In this document: positions 1 to 6,793 of the stretch, in pieces
How the letters are laid out: each line of letters opens with the position of its first letter
Position numbering within the stretch: position 1 is the first letter of the stretch
Assembly (NCBI GenBank): GCA_001920875.1
Contig: MNKP01000054.1
Coordinates: forward strand, 1-52,193
Origin: Acidobacteria bacterium 13_1_20CM_2_55_15
GTDB lineage: Bacteria > Acidobacteriota > Terriglobia > 20CM-2-55-15
Direction: 5' to 3'
DNA length: 52,193 nt
Notes under the pieces: model-generated
Told to the model about the DNA's origin: nothing
The model's input: the letters and a program-made list of their open reading frames with translations, nothing else
Databases searched by the model: none
Made by a program: the position numbers and the translations under genes

Positions 1-216
1 AGGCGTGATCACAATCGGGAGTCTCGCATGAACATTAAACCGGCAGAAGACGTAGCTGGGAAACAGCGGAAGCGACAACGATTTTACGCGGTCCGACCAC
101 TTCCGCTTGGAAATATAGGTTGGGAGAAACGTTTCATATCCCTTAGATTCTAGTTGCGTGGTTACATATTTCTCAAACCGGGGCTTCACCTGCAACGCAT
201 ACCAGTGGTTATTCAT
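1..216 (-). CDS. NusG/UpxY-family transcription antiterminator, N-terminal part (runs off left edge)
   Basis: Reading the minus strand from an ATG at 216 gives 72 codons open to the window edge, beginning MNNHWYALQVKPRFEK. The motifs are those of the NusG N-terminal (NGN) domain: an HWYALQVKPR start, a KGYETFLP block, a KRKWSDR block and LPLFPSYVFCRF. Family knowledge: specialised NusG paralogues (RfaH, UpxY, LoaP) bind RNA polymerase and suppress termination, often at the head of polysaccharide or secondary-metabolite operons. A GGAG ribosome site lies 6 nt before the ATG. The KOW domain and the genes it would serve lie outside the window. A house-keeping NusG is less likely because the protein starts directly at the NGN fold and no secE or rplK is visible. 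Confidence 0.85.
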   Translation of the reverse strand, partial: MNNHWYALQVKPRFEKYVTTQLESKGYETFLPTYISKRKWSDRVKSLSLPLFPSYVFCRFNVHARLPIVITP

Positions 217-290
217 CCTGATCTCCAGCCTGCCTATGATAAGTCTTTCCCAACAGCCAAATCCGTTCGGGAATTTTTGGGGGACTTTTC

Positions 291-319
291 TATTCTCGCG
301 TCTGATACGCTTCTGTCAA
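291..319 (-). promoter_or_regulatory. candidate sigma70 promoter for the NusG-like gene
   Basis: On the minus strand a perfect TTGACA (319-314) is followed after 17 nt by AGAATA (296-291). It lies between the small HTH gene and the NusG-like start at 216, giving a leader of roughly 70 nt. The -10 match is only moderate. Confidence 0.4.
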
Positions 320-354
320 GTTATTTTACGGATTGTCACCGAATCAGGGGCCTT

Positions 355-621
355 TTAGCTGGTGGCTGCCTGTGCGGCCACCGGAGGAGCAGGGCTGATG
401 TCTTCCTCGCGCCCGAATACGGGCTGACGATTCAGATTCCACTGGCTTCGGCGTCCTCCGTACAATCGAATCTGAAATTTGCGGTTTATTGCCGCTACGG
501 CGCTGCGGCTGCAATTCATCCGATCCGCAATTTCCGGAAGGCTCATTTCGCTTTCGCGTAGCAGCATTATAATGCGCTTGAGCTCATCATCGGAAAAATA
601 CCTACCCTGCGACCTGACCAT
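355..621 (-). CDS. small helix-turn-helix protein, paralogue 1 (88 aa)
   Basis: Not a named family that I recognise. Residues about 12-50 form a homeodomain-like helix-turn-helix, with an LPEIADRMNCSRSAV core followed by NRKFQIR. A basic GGRRSQW motif and a Pro/Ala-rich tail follow. A perfect AGGAGGT sits 6 nt before the ATG. It lies upstream of, and co-directional with, the NusG-like gene. A clear paralogue is encoded at 2497-2727 (same QGR start, CSRS recognition helix, NRKxQxR and GRRSxW motifs). A DNA-binding regulatory role is inferred from the fold. The two copies flank three small orphan genes. Confidence 0.72.
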   Translation of the reverse strand: MVRSQGRYFSDDELKRIIMLLRESEMSLPEIADRMNCSRSAVAAINRKFQIRLYGGRRSQWNLNRQPVFGREEDISPAPPVAAQAATS

Positions 622-1046
622 TAAGGACCTCCTGTGGCGCTTGAACGCACCTATTGACGGGCTTTAATCGAAAATATTTTTGGCGGAGAAAAAGATTAGA
701 AACCGGAGAAGGCTACCGCACCGACAGTCCCTACAAGAACGGCCTCGTCGGAATTTTGGAACACCCATCTTTGATTATCATCGCGATGGTCCCTTGTCAA
801 CACATAATTTTGCAAAACAGATTTGGACTCGGCACGGATATGCGACCCGAAAAGCCGGCACGCTTCGCACTAAGAGATTTTCTCTCAAAATTCATGCAGC
901 TTGCGGTTGACATGGCGACATCCGCGTGAATGATATCTTGAGGAATAGAATCCGGCAAATTGGCGAGTACGTTCACAGATCGGCTTGGCCAGCTGCGACT
1001 TCAACTTTCATTCCGCTGAAGGATCGGCTAAGTAACAAAGGGCACC
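622..1046. other. 425-bp gap without a convincing gene
   Basis: No reading frame here has a good start, ribosome site or recognisable motif. A TTGACA at 907-912 could be a -35 for the following 207-aa gene, but the -10 candidate 18 nt later (TGATAT) is weak. Confidence 0.5.
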
Positions 1047-1670
1047 ATGTCACGAACACACATCGTGTCGCCCACAGAACTACGACTTCGGCAGTTTCTG
1101 AAGACTAAGCCGCGCGTTGCACCCCCAGTGATTGCAACTCTGCTCAGGCTGGATGAGTGGACCAGATCCATACATGCCGGGGAAGCTGAGAGTCCGTTAC
1201 GACGTAAGCTGATCGCACGTGCAAGTGCTCCCGATCCGATTCGACAAATCGCAGAAAATCTAATCGAACACGCGAGCGGAATTGAGCGCGATTTATTGTT
1301 GAAATCGGTGCAAGAAGTTCTCTTCTACTCTGTTAATTTTGAAACCGACCTCAACGTGGCGCAAACCAAAACGCGATTAAAGCAATTCTTGGATCACGAA
1401 AAGATATCGACTTTTATCCGGCAGTTTTTGTCTTTCTACTTCTTCAACTATGTCTGGTACCACACCGGTGAGTCCTTTCGAGCCTGGGCTCTGACGTCTC
1501 AGGTCTTCGAAAAGGAAATGGAAAACGTCGAAAAGATCTGCGAGAAAATCGTCGCATCAGCTTTCAAGTCACACGAACGAGAGGAACCTGTTCTGGATCG
1601 AAACGCGGCGAAGGAATTGATTCACAATGTCGAACAACGGCTCCGGGGCCTTGACGCTCGCGAAGGATGA
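1047..1670 (+). CDS. uncharacterised alpha-helical protein (207 aa)
   Basis: I do not recognise this protein. It is predicted mostly helical and charged, with an aromatic cluster near residues 129-145 (FIRQFLSFYFFNYVWYHTGE) that could be a buried helix or a membrane-associated segment. There is no signal peptide and no Cys/His cluster. The ribosome site is weak (AAAGGG about 5 nt upstream). It stands alone between long gaps in the accessory left end. The frame is open for 208 codons with codon use like its neighbours, which is the main reason to call it real. Confidence 0.55.
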   Translation: MSRTHIVSPTELRLRQFLKTKPRVAPPVIATLLRLDEWTRSIHAGEAESPLRRKLIARASAPDPIRQIAENLIEHASGIERDLLLKSVQEVLFYSVNFETDLNVAQTKTRLKQFLDHEKISTFIRQFLSFYFFNYVWYHTGESFRAWALTSQVFEKEMENVEKICEKIVASAFKSHEREEPVLDRNAAKELIHNVEQRLRGLDAREG

Positions 1671-1750
1671 CCCATTTGGGATCCGACTCGAGCTCGGCCG
1701 AACGGAGTCATTTCTCGCAAGTGCCAGAGTTCCGTCGAGGATAAGTTGGA

Positions 1751-1972
1751 TTACGAGGGATCATCATCCTTATCCGCGTCCCTCTTCATCTCGAATTCTC
1801 GGCACAATCCGAAGCGAAACGTTTCTGAACGGCAGTTAATGAACTCAACGACGTACTCCTGAAAATCCTGCACAGACATCGTACGCGGCAATACCCGTTG
1901 AACGCGCGCTGTTCCCGAGCGAAGTGCATTATTGTTTTTGATACGGACAACGTCTCCGACGTTGAATGGCAT
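1751..1972 (-). CDS. small basic protein with SH3/KOW-like start (73 aa)
   Basis: The product starts MPFNVGDVVRIKNNNALRSG, a pattern typical of small SH3-like barrels (GDVVRIK then a Gly turn), and ends in an acidic KDDDPS tail. AGGAGG lies 10 nt upstream of the ATG. Function is unknown; binding of nucleic acid or protein is only a guess from the fold-like motif. It is flanked by orphan genes. Confidence 0.55.
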   Translation of the reverse strand: MPFNVGDVVRIKNNNALRSGTARVQRVLPRTMSVQDFQEYVVEFINCRSETFRFGLCREFEMKRDADKDDDPS

Positions 1973-2210
1973 TGAATCTCGTCCTCCTTAGTCGTCATTA
2001 CAGGATTCGCATGTTTTTTTGTAAATCGTTTTTTCGTCCTAACGGGCTAGTTTTTACCCCAAAAACGGAACCCGTTTACACGGTGGCGAACAGTAGGGTT
2101 CTGGGCCGCAACGCCTGTAACCTCCAGATAAAGAATGATGTTAGCCACGTAAGCTCAACGGCGTACCGGCTTGGAGCGGGAATTGCAGTAAGAGGAACCG
2201 AGGGACTCAT

Positions 2211-2510
2211 ATGAACCAGAACTTCCCGTTCGACAGCCCGGCAAAACCCGAGGCCGCAATGAAGTTGTTCACTGTTCCCCTACAAGAGACGAACGTTGTG
2301 CTTGTCGATGGCCGAACGCTCATTGAAGCGGAGTCTTTGATTTCAGGTTGCGAGCACTGCAATAGAGACGCCGAGATTTCTTTTGATTACGTTTTGGATG
2401 AGCTGACGGGTTGCGATCCCACTCGAACCGAGTACCTGATGTATCGGGCGGGCCGGTGCCCGAACTGCCGTTCCGAGGTCACCGAGAAGACATTAATCAC
2501 TCCCGAGTAG
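2211..2510 (+). CDS. small protein with a two-CxxC zinc-ribbon-like motif (99 aa)
   Basis: The C-terminal half has CEHC (residues about 46-49) and CPNC (about 84-87), a spacing that fits a zinc ribbon or rubredoxin-like knuckle. The first half has no recognised domain. A GAGGG lies about 7 nt before the ATG. The gene is convergent with the second HTH gene and overlaps its 3' end by 14 bp. Zn binding is inferred from the paired CxxC motifs; the function is unknown. Confidence 0.6.
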   Translation: MNQNFPFDSPAKPEAAMKLFTVPLQETNVVLVDGRTLIEAESLISGCEHCNRDAEISFDYVLDELTGCDPTRTEYLMYRAGRCPNCRSEVTEKTLITPE

Positions 2511-2727
2511 TCATTCTTCGATCAGTCCCTTCGGTTCCACTCGTGTACCACGTGCTGCGGCGACCGCGATAATCGCGAACCTGGTATTTGCGATTGATCG
2601 TGACAACGACGCTCCGGCTACACCCCATGCGTTCCGCGATTGCAGCGATCGCTAAATCTGTCGAGCGGAGCAAATCGACTATCGACTCGATCTCACTCTT
2701 ATCGAGACTACGCCCTTGTCGGGCCAC
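2497..2727 (-). CDS. small helix-turn-helix protein, paralogue 2 (76 aa)
   Basis: A GTG start at 2727 is chosen because AGGAGG precedes it by 5 nt. The protein has an IAERMGCSRSVVVTINRK helix-turn-helix at about residues 30-47, then YRGRRSTW. By eye roughly half of the first 60 residues match the 88-aa protein at 355-621, including the QGR start and the GRRSxW motif. It overlaps the zinc-ribbon gene tail to tail. It is probably a DNA-binding regulator; the target is unknown. Confidence 0.7.
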   Translation of the reverse strand: MARQGRSLDKSEIESIVDLLRSTDLAIAAIAERMGCSRSVVVTINRKYQVRDYRGRRSTWYTSGTEGTDRRMTTRE

Positions 2728-2833
2728 AACGGCCTCCTGTTGAATACTTCCGACTTATCGGAACAATCGGCCTGCGGCTTTAATAAGAAATGTGGAGTAC
2801 CGATGAATTCCCGATGGGGTGAAGGCTCAAAAA

Positions 2834-2913
2834 GGTGAGGGTATCAGGATGGGAGAAGACCTGTGGCCCTCACCCGGGGCTTCGCGCCGTCCTCTCCCAG
2901 AGCCAGAGGGTCA
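2834..2913. repeat. palindromic repeat family B, copy 1, inside the 3' end of mqnE
   Basis: The segment matches the 107-bp element at 43726-43832 in layout: a CCCTC...GGGAGAGG hairpin, a GCGCGAAGC core, GGGTGAGGG, then a second palindrome with CCTGATACCCTCACC. On the minus strand it covers the last codons of mqnE. Confidence 0.75.
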
Positions 2914-3962
2914 TAAAGCGTGTCGCGCTCAACGGGTATGCGGCCGGCATCTCGAATGAGTTTTTCTATTTGCGCTCGAGTTAACCCAGGAGTTGTCGGC
3001 GTTCCGGCGCCGTGAATGATTCTTTCTTCAATAATCGTGCCATCGAGATCGTCTGCGCCAAAACGCAAAGCAATTTGCGCCAGCGCAGGCGTCAGCGTCA
3101 CCCAATAGGCCTTGATATGCGGAAAGTTATCGAGCATGAGGCGGGAGACCGCAATCGTTTTCAGATCGTCCATGCCGGTTGTCGTGGGTAAGTGAGCATA
3201 GACTGTATGTTCCGGGTGAAAGGCGAGCGGGATAAAACAGTTGAAACCACCAGTCTCGTCCTGCAATTCCCGCAACCGGATCATATGATCGACACGTTCC
3301 TCCAGCGTCTCGATGTGGCCGTACAACATCGTCGCGTTCGAGCGAATACCCATTCGATGCACCGTCCGCGCGACCTCGAGCCATCGCGCGCCCGAAATTT
3401 TGTGCCCGGCAATCAATGGACGCGCTCGTTCGGCAAAGATTTCGGCTCCGCCGCCGGGACAGCTTCCCAGACCCGCCTCGCGTAGTTGATTGATGACCCA
3501 TTCGAGCGGCTTGCGTGTGATCTTGGTGAAGAAATCGATCTCGACCATCGTGAAGGCTTTGAGGTGGACAGACGGAAATCGGCTCTTGAGGCCGCGAAGC
3601 AAGTCCAGATAGTAGCCAAATGGCAGATGAGGATTTAATCCACCTACGATATGAAACTCGGTCAATGCATCCGAGTGTTCCTTCTCGGCAAGCCGAAACA
3701 CTTGCTCGAGCAGCATCGTATAGCCGCCGTCCTCTCCAGGCCTGCGAGCATAAGCACCCTGGCAAAGTTGGCAGTCGATGACACAAACGTTCGTGTAATT
3801 GATATGCCGGTTGACGTTGTAGTAAGTGAAATTCTCGTTCAGCCTCTCGCGGACGTGATTCGCTAGACGGCCCACGGCTACAATATCGTTCATGCGATAC
3901 ACTTCGACGCCGTCATCAAATGACAGACGCTCACCACGATAGACTTTCTCTGCAATCGACAT
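2844..3962 (-). CDS. mqnE: aminofutalosine synthase MqnE (radical SAM)
   Basis: Radical SAM enzyme of the futalosine route to menaquinone; it joins 3-[(1-carboxyvinyl)oxy]benzoate to SAM to make aminofutalosine. The [4Fe-4S] motif is C60-x3-C64-x2-C67 (NVCVIDCQLCQ). Family hallmarks include HIVGGLNPHLPF, LGSCPGGGAEIFAER and SNATMLYGHIET. These fit MqnE better than MqnC or CofH. No other mqn gene is in the window, so the pathway is scattered. The last 20 or so residues (after DTLYDP) are encoded by a palindromic repeat and look foreign to the family. The ATG at 3962 has no strong ribosome site. Confidence 0.88.
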   Translation of the reverse strand: MSIAEKVYRGERLSFDDGVEVYRMNDIVAVGRLANHVRERLNENFTYYNVNRHINYTNVCVIDCQLCQGAYARRPGEDGGYTMLLEQVFRLAEKEHSDALTEFHIVGGLNPHLPFGYYLDLLRGLKSRFPSVHLKAFTMVEIDFFTKITRKPLEWVINQLREAGLGSCPGGGAEIFAERARPLIAGHKISGARWLEVARTVHRMGIRSNATMLYGHIETLEERVDHMIRLRELQDETGGFNCFIPLAFHPEHTVYAHLPTTTGMDDLKTIAVSRLMLDNFPHIKAYWVTLTPALAQIALRFGADDLDGTIIEERIIHGAGTPTTPGLTRAQIEKLIRDAGRIPVERDTLYDPLALGEDGAKPRVRATGLLPS

Positions 3963-4054
3963 TGGCCGAATTATACATTCAGAACGAACTGCGACGCGGC
4001 AGAAGAAAATAGCCCCGAAGCCTTGGCTATTTTCTCACGCCACTTTGCGGCTCA

Positions 4055-5140
4055 TTAGTTGCTCTCGAATCGTGAAGGGGAGTAAGGCTCGAGATCGACG
4101 CGAGGTTTATGGCCTTCGATCAGATCCGCAACAATTGTCGCAGTAATCGGGGCAAGCAGTACTCCGTTGCGATAATGTCCCGTGGCGTAATACACGCCGT
4201 GGACCGCGGTCGAACCTAAGATCGGAAACTCATCCGGCGTGGCGGGACGTAAACCGGTCCACGTTTCCACAATCGGATATGAACCCAGATAAGAAGAGAT
4301 CGCCTGGGCGTCCATCAACAATCGGCCCAGCCCTGCTGGCGTTACAGACGAATCGAATCCCGCATCCTCGTTGGTAGCGCCAACGATAAGTTCACCGGTC
4401 GGCCGCGGAACCAAATAGGAATGGCCCCATCGAATCATGCGGCGGAATGCGCCCGGCGCCATGGCGAGCGAGAGAATCTGTCCTTTCCGCGGGGAGAGCG
4501 GAATACGTGGGTTGAGCCCGTTGAGCTCGGCGCTCCAGACGCCGGAAGCGATGACGATTGACGCCGCCTGCATCGTCATGTGTCCGAAATGGACCGTATT
4601 GGGGGAAACTGCATCGACATGTACTCCGGTGCGGATTTCTACACCACGCACGAAACATGATTCCCGAATCGCATTCAACAACCGGCGCGGTGCGACCGAT
4701 CGCTCGCCCGGCATAAAAAGCGCGTGAATTACCGGCACGGTAACGAGCGGTTCCATTTTCCTCACTTCGCCCGGCGGCAGCAGTTCAACTTCGAAGCCTG
4801 CCTGGTGCTGCCACTCATACCGCCGAAGGAGGGTTGCAGCCGATTCTTCCGAGGAAGCGAGCGACAGCAAACCTTCTTTCGAATAGGCCACATCCAAACT
4901 CGATTCTTGTTGAAGTTCCTCCACGAACCGGTCATACATCGCGAGGCTGGTCCGGCAAAGTTGGAAAAATGGTCCTTGATCGTCCGCCTCGCTGAGCGGT
5001 GTCAACATACCAGCAGCCGCGTGGGATGTTCCCTGCCCTGTGGGGCCACGATCCAAAAGCAGCACGGATTTGCTGCTGGCGAGCTCGCGTGCGATAGAAA
5101 GCCCGATGACACCGCCGCCAATCACGATCACGTCATGCAT
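4055..5140 (-). CDS. thiO: glycine oxidase ThiO-like FAD oxidoreductase
   Basis: DAO-family flavoenzyme of 361 aa. The start at 5140 (MHDVIVIGGGVIG) is preferred over an upstream ATG because it puts the Rossmann GxGxxG at residues 7-12, as is usual, and because the longer version would read through a palindromic repeat. Other signs are LDRGPTGQGTSHAAAGML near the N-terminus and the ATGHYRNGVLLAPITA FAD-closing motif near the C-terminus. ThiO oxidises glycine to iminoacetate for the thiazole of thiamine, but no thi gene or TPP riboswitch is adjacent, so another amine substrate remains possible. Divergent from the HAD gene. Confidence 0.8.
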   Translation of the reverse strand: MHDVIVIGGGVIGLSIARELASSKSVLLLDRGPTGQGTSHAAAGMLTPLSEADDQGPFFQLCRTSLAMYDRFVEELQQESSLDVAYSKEGLLSLASSEESAATLLRRYEWQHQAGFEVELLPPGEVRKMEPLVTVPVIHALFMPGERSVAPRRLLNAIRESCFVRGVEIRTGVHVDAVSPNTVHFGHMTMQAASIVIASGVWSAELNGLNPRIPLSPRKGQILSLAMAPGAFRRMIRWGHSYLVPRPTGELIVGATNEDAGFDSSVTPAGLGRLLMDAQAISSYLGSYPIVETWTGLRPATPDEFPILGSTAVHGVYYATGHYRNGVLLAPITATIVADLIEGHKPRVDLEPYSPSRFESN

Positions 5141-5162
5141 AATTCGGAGTCGGACGGGGGTA

Positions 5163-5216
5163 AATTCGGGGACGCACCCCCAATTCAGCGGCAAATTCGG
5201 GGTGCGTCCCCGAATT
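5163..5216. repeat. perfect 18-bp inverted repeat (AATTCGGGGACGCACCCC type)
   Basis: Arms 5163-5180 and 5199-5216 are exact reverse complements around an 18-nt loop, in the thiO/HAD divergent region. No T-run follows, so it is not a classic terminator. It resembles a REP-type hairpin; I see no second copy in the window. Confidence 0.85.
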
Positions 5217-5247
5217 CCCCCACCCGTCTGAGCCCGAATTTTACCTG

Positions 5248-5256
5248 TGTTAGTCT
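5248..5256 (+). promoter_or_regulatory. extended -10 for the HAD gene
   Basis: TGT-TAGTCT (extended -10) ends 10 nt before the ATG at 5267, and no ribosome site is visible. This fits a very short or absent 5' leader. Confidence 0.4.
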
Positions 5257-5266
5257 AGAGCTTTGC

Positions 5267-5947
5267 ATGATTCGCGCGCTGATCTTCGATTTCAACGGAG
5301 TCCTCGCTAATGACGATCCGATTCACATGGAAGCCTTCAGAGAGGTGGCAAAACTGGAAGGATTGTCGTTCACGGACGAGGAGTATCTCGACACGTATCT
5401 GCCTCTGAACGATCGGGATTGTTTCAAAACTCTGTTCGCAACACACGCGCGGCCTTTGACCGACAGCAAGCTCGATGATCTAATCCGGCGTAAAAGCCTT
5501 TACTATTTCCAAGCGATCGCCGATAAAACCGTATTGTTCTCTGAAGCGGCAGCGGCGGTAAAGGCCGCAGCCCTGCGGTGTCCGCTGGCAATCGCGTCCG
5601 GTGCGCGCGCTGAAGAAATCCGGCATATTTTGATGCACGGCGGGCTTCAAGGCTGCTTCAGCGCGATTATCGCAGCCGAAGATGTCCAGTTTGGAAAGCC
5701 TCATCCCGAGCCATTTCTGCGCGCCCATGAGAGACTAAGCGAAAGAGATCACTCATTGGGACTCTCGGATTGCGTGGCCGTTGAAGATTCTGTGGGCGGA
5801 ATCCAATCCGCGCACCGGGCAGGCATGCGATGTCTTGCGATTGCGCACTCATACGGTCCTGAGCGGCTTCGAAGCGCGGGTCCGGAATGGGTGATTGATT
5901 CCATTGCCGATTTTGTATCCTGGCTGGAGAAGGAAGTTTCGAAGTGA
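5267..5947 (+). CDS. HAD-superfamily hydrolase, beta-phosphoglucomutase-like
   Basis: 226 aa; HAD subfamily IA with an inserted alpha-helical cap. The start is at 5267 (MIRALIFDFNGVLAND). Motif I is D8-F-N10, so the usual second Asp (general acid/base) is Asn. Motif II is the Ser of IASGAR, motif III the Lys of FGKPHPEPF, motif IV VEDSVGG. The VEDSVGGIQSAHRAGM block is typical of beta-phosphoglucomutase and sugar-phosphatase relatives. The substrate is unknown. The stop overlaps the next gene's GTG by 3-4 bases, so the two are probably translated together. Confidence 0.75.
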   Translation: MIRALIFDFNGVLANDDPIHMEAFREVAKLEGLSFTDEEYLDTYLPLNDRDCFKTLFATHARPLTDSKLDDLIRRKSLYYFQAIADKTVLFSEAAAAVKAAALRCPLAIASGARAEEIRHILMHGGLQGCFSAIIAAEDVQFGKPHPEPFLRAHERLSERDHSLGLSDCVAVEDSVGGIQSAHRAGMRCLAIAHSYGPERLRSAGPEWVIDSIADFVSWLEKEVSK

Positions 5948-6777
5948 GCACGCGGTCGCGACAGACGTTCCAACAACTCGTGACTCTGCCCGACAGCGCC
6001 ATCCCCTTGGCTGAAGCGGCGCTGATTTTGGCTTGTGAGGAATATCCGCAAATCGAGATCAGTCCCTATCTGGACATGCTAGACAATATAGCCGGTATCG
6101 CGCAGCAAAGGTTCGATCCGGCCGATTCGCCGGTTGAGCGGGTAGGAAAAATCAACACTGTATTGTTTGAAACTTTCGGGTTTCGCGGAGCAACCGAGGA
6201 CTATTACGATCCGCGAAACAGCTTCTTCAACGACGTGCTGGATCGCCGCGTCGGTATTCCTATCACCCTGTCCGCGGTTTATATGGAGGTTTCGCGACGC
6301 CTCAATTTTCCTATCGTCGGCGTGGGAATGCCCGGCCACTTCATTGTGAAATACTCGGACCGGCAGGAAGAATTTTTTCTCGATCCGTTCAACCGGGGCG
6401 AGATCTTGACGCGTGACGACTGCCGCAATCGACTCTTTGAGCGATACGGCAACTCCATTGAGTTCAACGAACGTCTTCTCTCGCGCGTGACCAACCGGCA
6501 AATTCTCTGGCGTATGCTCAACAACCTGAAAGAGATTTATTTGAAAGCCTATGCGTTCGACAAAGGGCTCGCAATTGTAGACATGATGCTGATGGTGGAC
6601 CCAGAAGAAATCCCTCAATTTCGCGACCGCGGCCTGCTTCGTCTTCAGCTTCGGCAATTTGCCGGAGCCGTTCGCGATCTCGAACATTACCTGCGTCATT
6701 CGGCTGGAGCGAACGACCGCGAAGAAATCGAAAATCATCTCAAAGACCTCCGGCGCATTCGCGCAATGATGAACTGA
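5944..6777 (+). CDS. SirB1-family transglutaminase-like/TPR protein
   Basis: 277 aa with a GTG start overlapping the HAD stop. Residues about 60-160 carry the SirB1 N-terminal (transglutaminase-like) block: FGFRGATEDYYDPRNSFFNDVLDRR, GIPITLSAVYMEV, then VGMPGHFIVKY. The C-terminal third has TPR-like helices (RQILWRMLNNLKEIYLKAYAF, LVDMMLMVDP, GAVRDLEHYL). The biochemical role of this family is poorly defined. It precedes proB by 16 bp, and proB may have its own promoter. Confidence 0.75.
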   Translation: MSTRSRQTFQQLVTLPDSAIPLAEAALILACEEYPQIEISPYLDMLDNIAGIAQQRFDPADSPVERVGKINTVLFETFGFRGATEDYYDPRNSFFNDVLDRRVGIPITLSAVYMEVSRRLNFPIVGVGMPGHFIVKYSDRQEEFFLDPFNRGEILTRDDCRNRLFERYGNSIEFNERLLSRVTNRQILWRMLNNLKEIYLKAYAFDKGLAIVDMMLMVDPEEIPQFRDRGLLRLQLRQFAGAVRDLEHYLRHSAGANDREEIENHLKDLRRIRAMMN

Positions 6778-6779
6778 GG

Positions 6780-6785
6780 TATTCT
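6780..6785 (+). promoter_or_regulatory. -10 box for proB, leaderless spacing
   Basis: TATTCT ends 8 nt before the proB ATG at 6794, and there is no Shine-Dalgarno in between. The same spacing is seen at several other starts in this window. Confidence 0.45.
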
Positions 6786-6793
6786 GTTCGCTT

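Noticed and set aside
154-561. 135-codon plus frame at the left end
   Set aside because: Overlaps the NusG-like and HTH genes on the minus strand, both of which have clear motifs and ribosome sites.
4724-5266. Long N-terminal extension of the HAD frame (to a 407-aa protein)
   Set aside because: The extension runs antisense through thiO and across a perfect palindrome; the HAD fold begins at 5267 and has its own -10 box.
4000-5300. TPP riboswitch expected near thiO
   Set aside because: No TPP-box or thi-element core (CUGAGA, ACCUGAUCUGG-like) was seen on either strand around the start.
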